64,000 nucleotides of DNA, taken from assembly GCA_030340625.1 (NCBI GenBank), contig JAOPHQ010001134.1:130001-194000 (forward strand), given 5' to 3'. This document shows positions 1 to 58,560 of this stretch, piece by piece. This DNA comes from Merluccius polli (lineage: Eukaryota > Chordata > Actinopteri > Gadiformes > Merlucciidae). The notes beneath the pieces were generated by a model, which was given only the letters and a program-made list of their open reading frames with translations, ran no database searches and had not been told where the DNA came from. The position numbers were made by a program, and so were the translations under genes. Every line of letters begins with the position of its first letter. Position 1 is the first letter of the stretch.

Positions 1-53
1 CCCTCTGTCACCACATTCTTTACTTCCCTTTAATCTCTGTGCATTGTAACTGA

Positions 54-227
<174 letters not shown>

Positions 228-961
228 TCGTGGCTTGAGCAGCACTCAGGAACCTTTCTTCCATAGCTTTCCTTCATCACTCTCTCCCTTGAGGGATTCC
301 TTTTGAGCAAGTATGAGACTTCAAGCACCTTCCGGTCCAGGAAGAATTGAAGTTTGTTGCTTCTCACACCTTTTCCTCCTCCATTAGTTTGGTGCCTAAG
401 CGATGTGGCTCTTCTGTATCTCCTACTGCAGTACTACAATTCAAGAACATAAAATCCAGTGATTAAATGAAGCACATAGGTACACACATATATTTAATTA
501 TTTATACGTTCATCTATTAATATATGATTACTGAAAGAAATTTCCATGAAGGAAATGGTTTCTTACCATTAATAATACATTGACGTTAGTCTCCATCAAC
601 ACTGACACAATGCAATTGAATAAGGGTTGTGTACATTTTAGATTGAATCAGTGTTTGACTCTAAGACAATGTTGAACAAAAGAGATGTAATTTATAAAAA
701 CGATTGCATCATACATATTTGATGTATGATGTATGTATGATTCATGGCTTGTGTTAGCCACACTATTATTGAATGACTGATTGGAACTAAATTATGTACC
801 AAGGCAAGATCTACCTTTAGTGGGAACTATAACAATCATAATTTTGGACAGAATTCAATATATTTTCCAAACAAACCATGCCTCGTACAGAGACAGTTAT
901 AGGTAAGGTTTTCACATCACACATATGTGTTACGTTATGTAATATTATATAGGCCTATAAT

Positions 962-1102
962 AGGGGGCAGGATAGTTTCGGGTGCTCGACTCCCAGCCGC
1001 AAGCTTTGGATTCAAATCCCAATGACAGTCTACCTGTATGCAAGATGCATAACCATCTAAAATAACAATTAAATGTCGCTTTGGATAAAAGGGTCTGCTA
1101 AA
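962..1102 (+). repeat. tRNA-derived SINE, degraded copy
   Basis: The 5' part reads like a decayed tRNA-related head with a box-B-like segment (ATTCAAATCCC). The 3' part ends in the teleost SINE core GTCGCTTTGGATAAAAG-GTCTGCTAAA (one base differs here). Related copies lie at 5831-5990, 14171-14551, 20951-21050 and 28551-28720. Confidence 0.75.
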
Positions 1103-1320
1103 GGGTGAACCTGACTTGGGGGAACTGTGACGTACGTACGGCCGTCAGCGCACGCGCGGCCACCCGGAGAGGAGTTACGCAACGCCGGGTCTCCTCTGGA
1201 GCTCAGAGCCGCTGAAGAGTGAAGAAACTTTTAACAAAATCCATCGGTGCGCACTGGCAAACCCACATGGGTCTGCAAATCCTCTGGCTCCCATATTGAT
1301 ACAACCCTCTATTTGTAATA

Positions 1321-1457
<137 letters not shown>

Positions 1458-3102
1458 TAACTTGATCAAATACTCAACGGTCATACTGGATATCTTTATT
1501 TATTTGACGTAAGAAACCCTGATTGAGAGCACTGGAGGCCCCAGGAGAACAGTAGGTTAGAGAGGGGGTCTCCGCGCTCAGAAGCCATGCAGCATGTTAG
1601 GTACAGCACAGTAGTACTATGTTAAGATCCACGTTAAAACTAATCACAAACCCAACCACCCCCACACGTACATATAAAGACGGGCCGTTTCACTCTCACA
1701 TCATCCATAAAAGAAACAAAACAAAAATAAAACATTTTAAAGCATTTTATAGGCCTACAGGACCACTTAATCCTAAAAGCAATGGAACAATTTGTTCTTT
1801 TAATGTGTTGATTATAATGAAGCAGGAGACGGCAAGACAGCAGGCATGACAAACAGACTTGAATCCCAGACGTTTTACAGTACAATGTAATCAATGTAAT
1901 CATCCACTCAGCTAACACACTGTGTTGCCTCACTAACTAAACAGTGGCCAGATATAGTCCAAAAAACGGTTTGTTTCAGCAAAACACATGACTGTTAAGT
2001 TTAGTTCTGTTAGCTTATTTTTCAGACACCAACTGAGTACACGATGACAGACTGTAATGAGCATCTCAAACCTTCAGATAGTCCCACGCGCATAAATTAA
2101 AAATAAATACAATCCTTTTTTTTCCTGCCACTGGTCGCCAGTAGACCACTAGGTAACTCTCTATGGCCAGTAGCAAAGTGTTGGTGGCAAAACGCCAAAA
2201 AGAGCTTAGGAAGCGAAAGAAACAAGCTTTCATGCAAGATTTCTATGTTAATCTGGAGGGGAAAAAAATACTGTTCTGTAATCATTGGCAATGCACTGCC
2301 TCAAAATGTTGACATTCACTCTTCCCATTAATGACAAGAGACAAATAAATGTGAAGTAGTGTTAAATGTGAAGTAGCAAAATTGAAGTCATGTCCGTTGA
2401 GTGCAACTGTGGCCATGCCTGGTCTCCCAAGCCTAAGCCCAATATCTACACTAAACATACAGCTGGTGTCATATTCAAAGGACTCACAGACATAATAGCA
2501 TTATTATGAAGGCTAAATATTATAACCATAATTCCTAATAATCCTAAACTTATGCCAGTTTGTACAACTCTAAATTTTCTCATTTAGTGCCTTCGCTTCA
2601 CAACAGACAGGTATGCTTGGACACACAGCTGTGTCTAAAGGGTGTGTCTGTGTGGAACACACGCATACTTACACATAGACGTGCAGTTACAGTACATGAA
2701 AACTGCAAACAGCATTTTGCTGACATCGGGATTGAGACTTGGAGCCCAGAATACAAAAAAACAAAAAACAGATCCTGGGGTTCTCCACCCGACTGACTCC
2801 TGTTTAGTTTGGACTGGAAACGTCATGTTGTTTTGTTTTCTGGTCCTCTGAACTGAAGAATGCAGCCGCCATTATCAGCACAGAGCATTGCCAGCAGGTC
2901 TTTGGATTCAACATGGCTGATGAAAGTATCTATGGCTCTTGACAAAAACATACATACCCTGAACTATCACTCAAAATATAATATCACTCTAACCCTAACC
3001 CCATCTCATGTCCTCTCCAAGTAACGGATAATGGTAAAAGAAAAATGTAGTAATGTAGTTGAGCAGGCTTGCCAAAAACAGATGGCAAGAAATAATTTGG
3101 GT

Positions 3103-3108
3103 TTTATT
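3103..3108 (-). terminator. Candidate itsn2 polyadenylation signal
   Basis: AATAAA on the minus strand, about 425 bp past the itsn2 stop codon. It is the first canonical hexamer I see downstream. No transcript evidence is available, so the assignment is tentative. Confidence 0.35.
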
Positions 3109-3532
3109 AACATTAAATGGATTTTAATCATAGAGGCTATAGAAAAATAATTTCAAAATAGGTTCAAATAAAAGTCACCATTTTCACCAAGGTCATTATC
3201 AGGAGAGCAGCATAAAGCCTGTGCAATTAAGTTGCATCCCCATCTTCTAGTGTGAATATTGATATTGGAAAACATTCTTCAACTAGATTGCCCCTAATGT
3301 AGGGACTCATTCAGCCTTAGATTTGATTGGAAACATATTGCTTGTTGTTTTATGCATAGATACCAAACACAAGTACTTTATGAATCATTTTCTTACCATA
3401 AAAAGTTTTTTTACAAATTCACCAGGACCCTTCCTTGAAAAAGGCTATGTTGCAGCGGTCAGAAATTATAGACTTCTTAGCGGTGCCTTTAAGTCATTTT
3501 CACAAAGACTGACTAATTTCCAGGCCTCTGGA

Positions 3533-31783
<28,251 letters not shown>

Positions 31784-31790
<7 letters not shown>

Positions 31791-31856
31791 CTCTGCAGGT
31801 GGCAGAGATGAGGAGGGGATCTCCCTTTAGCGTCCTCAGCTACTGCTCAGAGTCAT
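31784..31856 (-). CDS. itsn2: itsn2 exon with start codon (5' UTR, Met-Asn-)
   Basis: The acceptor TTTCAG precedes 31856 and the donor GTAAG follows 31784. The coding part is only 7 nt, 31790-31784: ATG AAT G. It joins the exon reading GSVGIWAISPEERNKHD, which parallels mammalian ITSN2 after its Ala-Met-Asn. The mammalian residues before that Met are missing, since an in-frame stop lies upstream without another Met between. Purine G at -3 suits initiation. A short upstream frame (Met plus 5 codons, then TGA) opens at the first base of the exon, in the same frame. Confidence 0.8.
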
Positions 31857-32324
31857 CTGAAACACACACAGTCTGCTCATCAATCAATACTGCAGCTATG
31901 GAAAAACAATGCCGTCTCTGACCGAAGGCAGAGCGAGAGCTAAAGCTAGGGCGAGAGAGAGAGCTGGGGGGGGGGCGGGGAAGAGAGATTCTGATCAGTC
32001 AGCGGAGTTGCACAGGGCTTCTCCTGTTCAGTACAGGGGCTCGCTGGACGCGTCCCAAACGTTTTGCATGCCGCCCTGCCAGTGGGACATGTCCCAATAC
32101 TATCCCCCATCAGCGTCCTTGTAATTAGAGTTCAGCCCAATGCAAACGACCCAACCAGTACACACAAATACACTGTATACTACACAGCATTCATGCCAAT
32201 CATTTCTCAGAAAACCTGTATATGTGCATGGGCACACACACACACACCATGTACAGACAACAGTACGTCAGGTAGAATGTTAAAACACAAACAGAACGGA
32301 TGGGTAAATGTTTAACTAAAAAAA

Positions 32325-32440
32325 AGTATACATACATACATACACATACATACACACATACACACATACATACATACATACAATGTTACATATGTATGTA
32401 TGTATGTCATACATACATACATACATACATACATACGGTA
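32325..32440. repeat. (ATAC)n / (GTAT)n microsatellite
   Basis: ATAC tetranucleotides on both sides of a short inverted GTAT segment, so the tract can fold on itself. Confidence 0.9.
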
Positions 32441-34301
32441 AAATAAAGTACATGAAAAGGACTATATAGGTGAAGAAAGTTCCTGTCCTGTCCTATCCTG
32501 TTCAACCTCAATGTTGTCAATCTATGTTAACTGTAATACAATACAATACATCCTCTACTCATGTATATTGCCTTTGCACCCTTCTGAAAATATACTCTAT
32601 TCCTTCTTTGGCTTTTTGGTAGATTTTATACCACACATTGCATGGCTGTCATATATTCAGCACCTGCTACTTCCATTACTCCCTGCCTGTCGCCATCCCC
32701 CTAGAGTCACATGATGAGGTCAGAGGAGCACAAAGAATGGAATTCCAGTCTCAACGCTCACCACTTCCTGGACGGTAACCCACGCACACAAGATTTTTCT
32801 GGTGACAGGAAGCAGGAAGTGATACGTTTTTGCAGCGCAAATTGCTTTGATGTGACATGGTATGTGACTCGATAAAAGGGTCTTAAACTCCCAGAAGAAA
32901 CAATAATCTATATTTTGGATAGAGGGAGACTATAATATTGATTGATAACCTTTTAGCTATAATAAGTGCAGTGTACTAATATATGGAATTTAATACGTAA
33001 TTAAGAGATATAAACGGAGAGAAAGGCACAGTCATGTGTTTTAATTGAATGTGGTCATTTCAGTAATGATGGATGCCCAAACAATAGGGGTTTAGAGAAC
33101 CGAAAGGGAGGGGGAATCCACTGCCTGCCATCTGTCACTCTCCCCCTCGCCTCTTTTTTTAGACAGTCAAATCCTCCTCTCCTTCCATGTCTTCTCGAAT
33201 TCTAATTCCTTTGACTCATGTAGCTTTTGGTGGAGTTAATGTCAGGTCTTAATTTTTCCCTGACACCATTTCATTTTTTTTTTTTTCATGGCATTTACCA
33301 TACACTGGTCCACTCCAAGGTGCACATTTATGTTGTTCGCGTTTTTTTGCGCTTAATTGGCGGCATTATTTAAATCAAATATGTGTGGTTGATAATGTGT
33401 GTGAGTTTATGTCTTCCTCAGTACAGGACTGCACAGGCCTAAAGTCTAAGCTGACCTTCAGACCTTTTGAGAATTTGAGACAGGTTCTCACCTGGCCAGG
33501 TGTATGCATGTCTCCTTAAACATGTACAAGCGATGAGCATGTAAAAAAAACAAAAAAAAGACAAGCTACAACTATCAGAAAGCTACCACAGTAGCAAGTT
33601 AGTAGATAACTTTGAACAGACATACGGAAACATTTCAATGCGTTTCTTCAGCCCTGGCTGGCTGGCTGGCTGAGATTTGACGGGTGGATGAATGTCTGAC
33701 AAAGGGCCTGCCTGACTGAGCAGTTGGCCAAGTCACCGATTTGCAAATTTCATGCAAATCCAAATACTCCTCCAGACACACACACACACACACACGTCTG
33801 AGTAGAGGCGTTTGGCTACCAAATGAACAGAGCAGTCAGTGACGCCCATACTTTTTGTATGGTGTCACTGTGTATTTGCACAGTGATAAGTGTGCTGTAT
33901 GATCAGATACTGGGCTGAGTCATATAGAACGACACATAATATACCACTCACAGGTATAATGCAGCTAATCTGTTTTCTTTTATATTCATAAAAAGAAAAC
34001 CACAAAACCTGCAACCTAAAAAATAACCTCAAAACCTGCTGAGGATCTACCAAAAAGAATGACGGAAAGCAGGCTGTGAGTTTAAAACATCCAAGTTATC
34101 CACGTTGACGATGTCTGGTATCACAGCACTGGTGTGGTGGTACCAGACTAGCCTACCTGATGATTACAAATACATTACTAAATACAGATGACTGATAGTG
34201 AAAAATAATACACAACGGTTACGTTAATTATGGCATAACACTACAGATTTGTTATGTTATGTGTGAGCTATGCAGAAGGACAGCTACACCTCCAGAACAC
34301 A

Positions 34302-34470
34302 CACACACACGCAAGCATATTTTGTCCACTCCCACGTTGATAAGAGTATTAAAAACTTAAAAATGCCCTTTACGATACATTTTGATTTTGACAGATTAAA
34401 AATGCGCGATTAATTTGCAATTAACTATGGACGTTTAATCATGCGATTAAACATTCGATTGACAGCCCTA
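34302..34470 (-). repeat. Interspersed repeat fragment, TAGGGCTGTCAATC terminus
   Basis: The reverse complement reads TTAGGGCTGTCAATCGA...TTAAACGTCCATAGTTAAT and on to GGACAAAATATGCTTGC. The same sequence is at 43522-43668 on the plus strand. Both copies have a GT/TG tract on the terminus side. Confidence 0.75.
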
Positions 34471-34697
34471 ATATCTATATGTGTACACACACACACACAC
34501 ACACACGTCAATCCAGTAATGGAATGTGGTCAGTCTGACAGATCTCAGCATGAAGGCCTAACTAGTAGTCTGTACCACATGACATGAAACTCTTCACTGA
34601 TATAATATAGCAAGTGTTGGCTCAATTATACCTTTTAAAAATGAATTTGCACTCAACCAGGAAGGAAGTGGGGTGTGAACCTTAAGATTTACGAGAG

Positions 34698-34818
<121 letters not shown>

Positions 34819-36077
34819 GCATATAAGGTGTGCATCTATAAGCAGGTAAGGTGTGACTGCAGACATTGGGGTTTGAACCAAGAACCTTTTGACAATCCAA
34901 ACCCCCTAGCCAGTAGACACTGCCCACACGCACATCTGCCCTATCATTAACCTATTATGTGGGTGACGCTAGCTCATCTTCTGCTGTTTAGAAAACAGGC
35001 GTTGCTCCCAGCATTGCTGCCAGCTATCCAGGTTGGTGTTGTGAAAAAAAGCCCTTCCTGACATCAACTCCATCCAAGTCAGTCTCCTCATTTAGGATTT
35101 CCGCTTATCCCCTCCACATCACCACTTCGTCAAGTCTGTCCCAAGTACTTGCATGCACGTGCACGCACGCACGCATACGTACGTACGTACGTGTTATTTC
35201 TGAAAGTGGCCTTAACGCAGGCGACTACAAGCATTGTGTCAGATTGGGTTTGACAAATGTTTGCCTTTATGCATATTGTTTTCATAAGAGGCAAGGAAGG
35301 CCTCTCCCAGTTATGTTCTGTGTTGCCCTGAATAGCCTAATCCATTCAGGTACAGGGTAGAAATATGGTTTCTTTCTGATGAATTGAAAATTCAATGTAT
35401 GGGATTATTCTCTCGATTGTTTGTCTGACCCCACAGCATTAAAATCAATAATATGTGTTCTTTTTTTCTTATTCAAAATAAATTCTTCACTTTGACACTT
35501 CATCATACACTTTAAACACACCTGTGTTACATTGCTGAGACTGTAAGGTTGTAGTCCTTAAGGAAGAGGTATGTGTATGAGGTATGAACAGCATGTTCCT
35601 AAGTACAGGTAGGATGGGCTGAACCAGTAAGCTGCAGCCAGATATTAGACGATGCCTACAACCACTCCAAAATAAATTATAGATACATTTGCAGGGCAGA
35701 TGTCATGAACTAGCATGGTAGATACACCAATCTGCTTTTGGGATTTTCAGCAAAAGGAAGAAAAAGAGGGGGAAGACAGGGACAGATAATGTTGTTGAGT
35801 AATGTTTAAGGACTAGACCAGAGGCATTACAGGGTAGAATTACAATCCACTTCAACATTAGCTGTTAGCTGACTCTTCTGCACGCCTTTGCCTGAGAGAC
35901 CAAAACATGTATGAGTGTGTTGAGGTTAAACAATAGAAAAAAGACGAGCCAAACTCCAGCACAAACGTGGTACACGGATATGACATCAGTATCTGACACG
36001 CATATATTCAGCCCAGGAACCTCATTGATTACAGCCACAGCGTTTCATCTACTGTAGATGTCAATACCAACCACCGC

Positions 36078-37288
36078 CAATAGTACTTCAGAACCAGTAG
36101 TACTACAGAACCAATAGTACTACAGAACCAGTAGTACTACAGAACCAGTAGCACTACAGAACCAGAAGTACTACAGAGACAGTAGTACTACAGAACCAGT
36201 AGTACTACAGAACCAGCAGTACTACAGAACCAGCAGTACTACAGAACCAGAAATACTACAGAACCAATAGTACTACAGAGCCAGAAGTACTACAGAACCA
36301 GTAGTACTACAGAGCCAGAAGTACTACAGAACCAGAAGTACAACAGAGCCTGAAGTACTACAGAACCAGTAGTAATACAGAACAGAAGTACTACAGAACC
36401 AGAAGTACTACAGAACCAGTAGTACTACAGAACCAGCAGTACTACAGAATCAGATGTACTACAGAACCAGAAGTACTACAGAACCAGTAGTACTACAGAA
36501 CCAGCAGTACTACAGAACCAGCAGTACTACAGAACCAGCAGTACTACAGAGCCAGAAGTACTACAGAGCCAGAAGTACTACAGAACCAGTAGTACTACAG
36601 AACCAGAAGTACTACAGATCCTGAAGTACTACAGAACCAGTATTACTACAGAACCAGTAGTACTACAGAACCAGTAGTGCTACAGAACCAGAAGTACTAC
36701 AGAGCCAGAAGTACTACAGAACCAGAAGTACAACAGAGCCAGAAGTACTACAGAACCAGAAGTACAACAGAGCCTGAAGTACTACAGAACCAGTAGTAAT
36801 ACAGAACCAGCAGTACTACAGAACCAGAAGTACTACAGAGCCAGAAGTACTACAGAACCAGAAGTACTACAGAGCCAGAAGTACTACAGAGCCAGAAGTA
36901 CTACAGAACCAGAAGTACTACAGAGCCAGAAGTACTACAGAACCAGAAGCACAACAGAGCCTAAAGTACTACAGAACCAGTATTACTACAGAACCAGCAG
37001 TACTACAGAACCAGCAGTACTACAGAACCAGAAGTACTGTAGAACCAGAAGTACTACCGAGCCAGAAGTACTACAGAACCAGCAGTACTACAGAACCAGT
37101 AGTAATACAGAACCAGAAGTACTACCGAGCCAGAAGTACTACAGAACCAGCAGTACTACAGAACCAGCAGTATTACATAACCAGCAGTACTACAGAACCA
37201 GCAGTACTACAGAACCAGCAGTATTACAGAACCAGAAGTACTACAGAACCAGCAGTATTACAGAACCAGCAGTACTACAGAACCAGGC
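36078..37288. repeat. 1.2-kb minisatellite of a 17-bp unit
   Basis: About 70 copies of AGTACTACAGAACCAGN. The main variation is at the dinucleotide before AGTACTAC (GT, AA or GC) and AACC versus GCC. It begins about 450 bp from the inferred itsn2 first exon. Confidence 0.97.
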
Positions 37289-37736
37289 AGGACCGTACTG
37301 GTATCAGTAACTATCTGACATGTGTATCTCCCACACATACTGGAATAAACCCAGAGGGTCACATTCCCTAATCACTTGTCACTCGGAGGTCCAGCTACCT
37401 GCTCAACTTGTTTGGAGGTATTTAGGAAACTTTACGGCATTTCGCTAAGTGAAACCTGTTTTTGCAAACACAAAACTAAAATATATACTTCGTAGTCGTA
37501 CGGGAATAAAACCTTAATTTGCTCCGACTCGTAGTAAATTGTTATTAGGAGGCATTATTTGGTGAGCTTGGTCTAACAAGGCCAAATTCTTACAATACAA
37601 CAAGCTAAACTAAACTTGTAGGACCAAACTCACACGAAAATCATTATTTATTGTCTACATAGCTCTAAAAGGTAATACTTACATAACAATGTCAAACTTA
37701 ACACTCCTGCTTAAATAAGCAGTTTCGGGTCCGTAC

Positions 37737-37900
37737 CTCTCTCATTACAAACACCGCGAGCCTCCAGTCTCTCTCCGGGCCGAGGTCGCAATCCGCTGAT
37801 CCTGACCCACGTCCCGGATGGGGGGTGGATGTGGACTTACAGCACGACACCAAACAACCAGGGACCGCTGCAAGCCTGTTGCTGACAGCTTCGTGTCACA
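37737..37900 (-). other. itsn2: Putative itsn2 5' non-coding first exon
   Basis: A GC-richer segment ends, on the minus strand, in a good donor GAGAG|GTACGG at 37737/37736. Its 5' limit is unknown and 37900 is only a guess. The coding start lies 6 kb downstream, in an exon with its own acceptor at 31857, so a separate non-coding first exon is required somewhere upstream. This is the best candidate I see. Confidence 0.35.
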
Positions 37901-38367
37901 CAAACAACATGGCGTATGGATGGGGAACTGTAAAACCAAGCACGGAGTGGGAGGGGGGGGGGGGGGGGGGGGGGGGAGAGAGAGAGAGAGAGAGAGAGAA
38001 TTATTAAAAATTCTAAATACAAAATAGGGAAACTATACATTATTGTGTTTTTTTATTAAATGTTATTTCCATACACTTGGACTGACGACATTTTCTCTGT
38101 CTATGTATATATATATTTATTACCAATACCATATTATGTCAAAGTATATTTTCCTTTTTGTTATTTATAATAAATAGGAAGTGTGAAGCGGTGAACGTAC
38201 GACATAATACTATTTTGTATTGTTAAGGGATGCAGACGAATTGAACCCAGTGCACCCACACAGCGCACTGGGTTTGCGACAACTTTACGACAGCTGGTTT
38301 TCATACGGGCCGTAAAGTGCTTCGCCCACAGGTGTCTTATCCACAACAACAACCGCACGTTTAGGAA
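37737..38367. promoter_or_regulatory. Presumed shared (bidirectional) itsn2 / gcfc2 promoter region
   Basis: The interval lies between the inferred itsn2 first exon (minus) and the gcfc2 start codon (plus). It includes a run of G (37950-37976) merging into GA repeats. I see no clear TATA box tied to either gene. The claim rests on gene order and short distance, not on a recognised motif. Confidence 0.45.
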
Positions 38368-56205
<17,838 letters not shown>

Positions 56206-56533
56206 ATTGCAAAACCAGTACTGCTAGTTGTTAAATGTGAGAACATGTGAGAGTGTTATGTTAAAGCTGGCTGGTTGGAAGGTCTTCCATTTTTTGTGAT
56301 CCAGTAGCTGCATTTAGTAGCTACTATTGGCCACTAGCATTTAGAGGAAGCATAACCCAAGTCCAATGCAGCCAGCATTATAATTATATAAAAATGGTTA
56401 CTTTCGATGGTACAATCCACCAGCAATACATACCATTATGTATCTTAAACAAAAGCTAACAAAACAATATAAATAATGTTCATGATGTCTGTTTTTATAT
56501 AATGTATACAGCAGATACAATGGGTTTTTATAT

Positions 56534-56539
56534 AATAAA
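56534..56539 (+). terminator. gcfc2: Candidate gcfc2 polyadenylation signal
   Basis: AATAAA, 329 bp after the gcfc2 stop codon. It is the first canonical hexamer downstream that I see on this strand. Confidence 0.5.
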
Positions 56540-57395
56540 TGTGTGAAACTAGTACTTGTCAAGATGAATTTGTATCAAATTATTTGTTTTAAGTCTAACA
56601 ATTATAAACGGTGAAATGAAAATTGGATTACTTAAAAGTACTGTATTACAAGCTTCTACACTAAGGCAGTTTTGATAATGAACAACCCAGTCTCCCGTCA
56701 AAACGTGTAATAGCTACGTTGGTCCACAGCGAAAAAAACAGTAGGTTCACAATAACGGCTCTAAAATTGTGACATGGCTACGTTTTTTTGGCCTCTTCTT
56801 TTCTATTGGCCTGCGTCCACGTCACGTGACCGTCAAACTTCGGTCGGACAAAGCAAAATAAAACGGCTGATATTCCTTTTATTCTCAGTGGAAAATGCAA
56901 TATTTTAAGATGGTTTCGGCATTAAAATGCATTGTGATAACATTTACAGTGAGAAATGTGCATTTTATTTTCATAATCTTTGTTCAGTGAATGTATATGA
57001 TGTTTAGTTTGTTAGTTATTATGAATTCTTCCTGCCCGATCGGTACTGCGCATGTGCAACTCTCAACAAAGATGAGAAAAAAGAAAAGAAAGGAAATTGA
57101 ATCGTGTCCCGGAGCACGATTCAATAGGTTAATTTTCATTGGTTGTCCATTGTGTGCGCTTAATTTTTTTGTCCACTTGGTGGCAGTGTAGCAGATTATT
57201 CGGTCAGTTCCTGTTGGGTTAGATCCTCCAAATTTAGGCCCCTATTAATGGTGTGTTTTTTAAATCTTCTGATGACCTCTGAACCACCCATTTGAATCAC
57301 TTCTGGTTGGGCTAGAGCCACCGGATTGATAATCGTATGTCCTTTAGGCCCTCTTTCATATAAAAGAGACATCTCACTCCCTTACAACTAATGTG

Positions 57396-57575
57396 GTATG
57401 TGATGATGTTGCATGCTTTATATCATAAAGACAGTCTGCTGTCATATCAGTACTGATTACAGTATGTTTTGTACCTTCACTGCGGTCCAGAACTGTTCGT
57501 CACGGAAGAGACACTGAGGTGACAATCTGCCTTCCAAAAACCTGGAATTTAATTAAAACAAAAGAAAATTGAATC
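57396..57575 (-). pseudogene. gcfc2: Inverted copy of gcfc2 exon 15 with intron flanks
   Basis: The reverse complement matches 52489-52665 over about 180 bp with only a handful of substitutions and a 3-bp deletion. It includes the intronic TTTTAATTAAATTCCAG, the whole 67-bp exon and the following GTACAAAACATACTG. The exon frame stays open (LSPQCLFRDEQFWTAVK) and both splice sites are kept, but no other gcfc2 exon was found beside it. Confidence 0.92.
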
Positions 57576-57690
57576 TAAGATGGGCTAACTTTTTTTCTGT
57601 GAGGTTTAAAGGGGACCTATTATACTTTTTTATATTATTTTATATTATACTTTTTTTTTTAACTATTCCCTGGGGTCTTGTGGGCATGGG

Positions 57691-58037
57691 GATGTATGGT
57701 AATGAGCTGTGCTCTGATTGGCCGCCTCATTAGAAGGTGGGATGTATGGTAATGAGCTGTGCTCTGATTGACCGGCTCATTAGAAGGTGGGATGTATGTT
57801 AATGAGCTGTGCTCTGATTGGCCGGCTCATTAGAAGGTGGGATGTATGGTAATGAGCTGTGCTCTGATTGGCCGGCTCATTAGAAGGTGGGATGTATGGT
57901 AATGAGCTCTGCTCTGATTGGCCGGCTCATTAGAAGGTGGGATGTATGGTAATGAGCTCTGCTCTGATTGGCCGGCTCATTAGAAGGTGGGATGTATGGT
58001 AATAGGCTCTGCTCTGATTGGCCGCCTCATTAGACGG
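57691..58037. repeat. 50-bp tandem repeat, seven copies
   Basis: The unit begins GATGTATGGTAATGAGCTGT and contains GCTCTGATTGGCCGGCTCAT-TAGAAGGTGG. Copies start at 57691, 57741, 57791, 57841, 57891, 57941 and 57991. Each has a GATTGGCCG motif resembling an inverted CCAAT box. Confidence 0.97.
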
Positions 58038-58119
58038 TTTGGGAGGCGGAAAGCAGAGCTCGCATGCTGCTCAAGGTAAACAAGCATTTACCGTATAACA
58101 TAGAAGGTTGCACACCGAA

Positions 58120-58560
58120 AAATAATAATTTACAGTAAACATGGCGGAGACTACAGAAACAACAGTGGCCCCACATGTTTGAGCCGGAGTCTGACCCAGA
58201 ATTGGAAGAGTCAGCTCAGTCCACTGAGGAGAATCCAGCTGAACAGTTCTCAACGGTAACAATACCACAATGCCAAGTGAAAGAGAAAACGTGCTGCAGG
58301 GAGAAACGGTGACTATTGATAAAACACATTGTTTCCTTGTAATCAATGTAGTTCTTATGAAGTTGGGCAAATCCCTACAGACTTACCGTTTCTCACTCAA
58401 TAGGTTGTTGGACTTATGAATGAAATCCCACAACCACCGATATGTATGGTGGCCCATCCGGGTTTCAACAACATCTGTTTGGACGTCTTCGTCCTCCAGA
58501 TGTCAACCAATATAGAGCAGACTATGGGCATTTACGGCATAGGCAAATGGCCAAGTAACT
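58120..58560 (+). pseudogene. Decayed repeat-encoded protein remnant
   Basis: Short pieces read EPESDPELEESAQSTEENPA near 58182 and VAHPGFNNICLDVFVLQ near 58450, then QYRADYGHLRH in a neighbouring frame. The pattern resembles a repeat-borne fish protein with a P2X7-intracellular-like domain. Identification is weak. Confidence 0.3.

Noticed and set aside
36078..37288. CRISPR-like array
   Set aside because: The 17-bp units are head to tail without unique spacers, in a vertebrate intron. It is a minisatellite.
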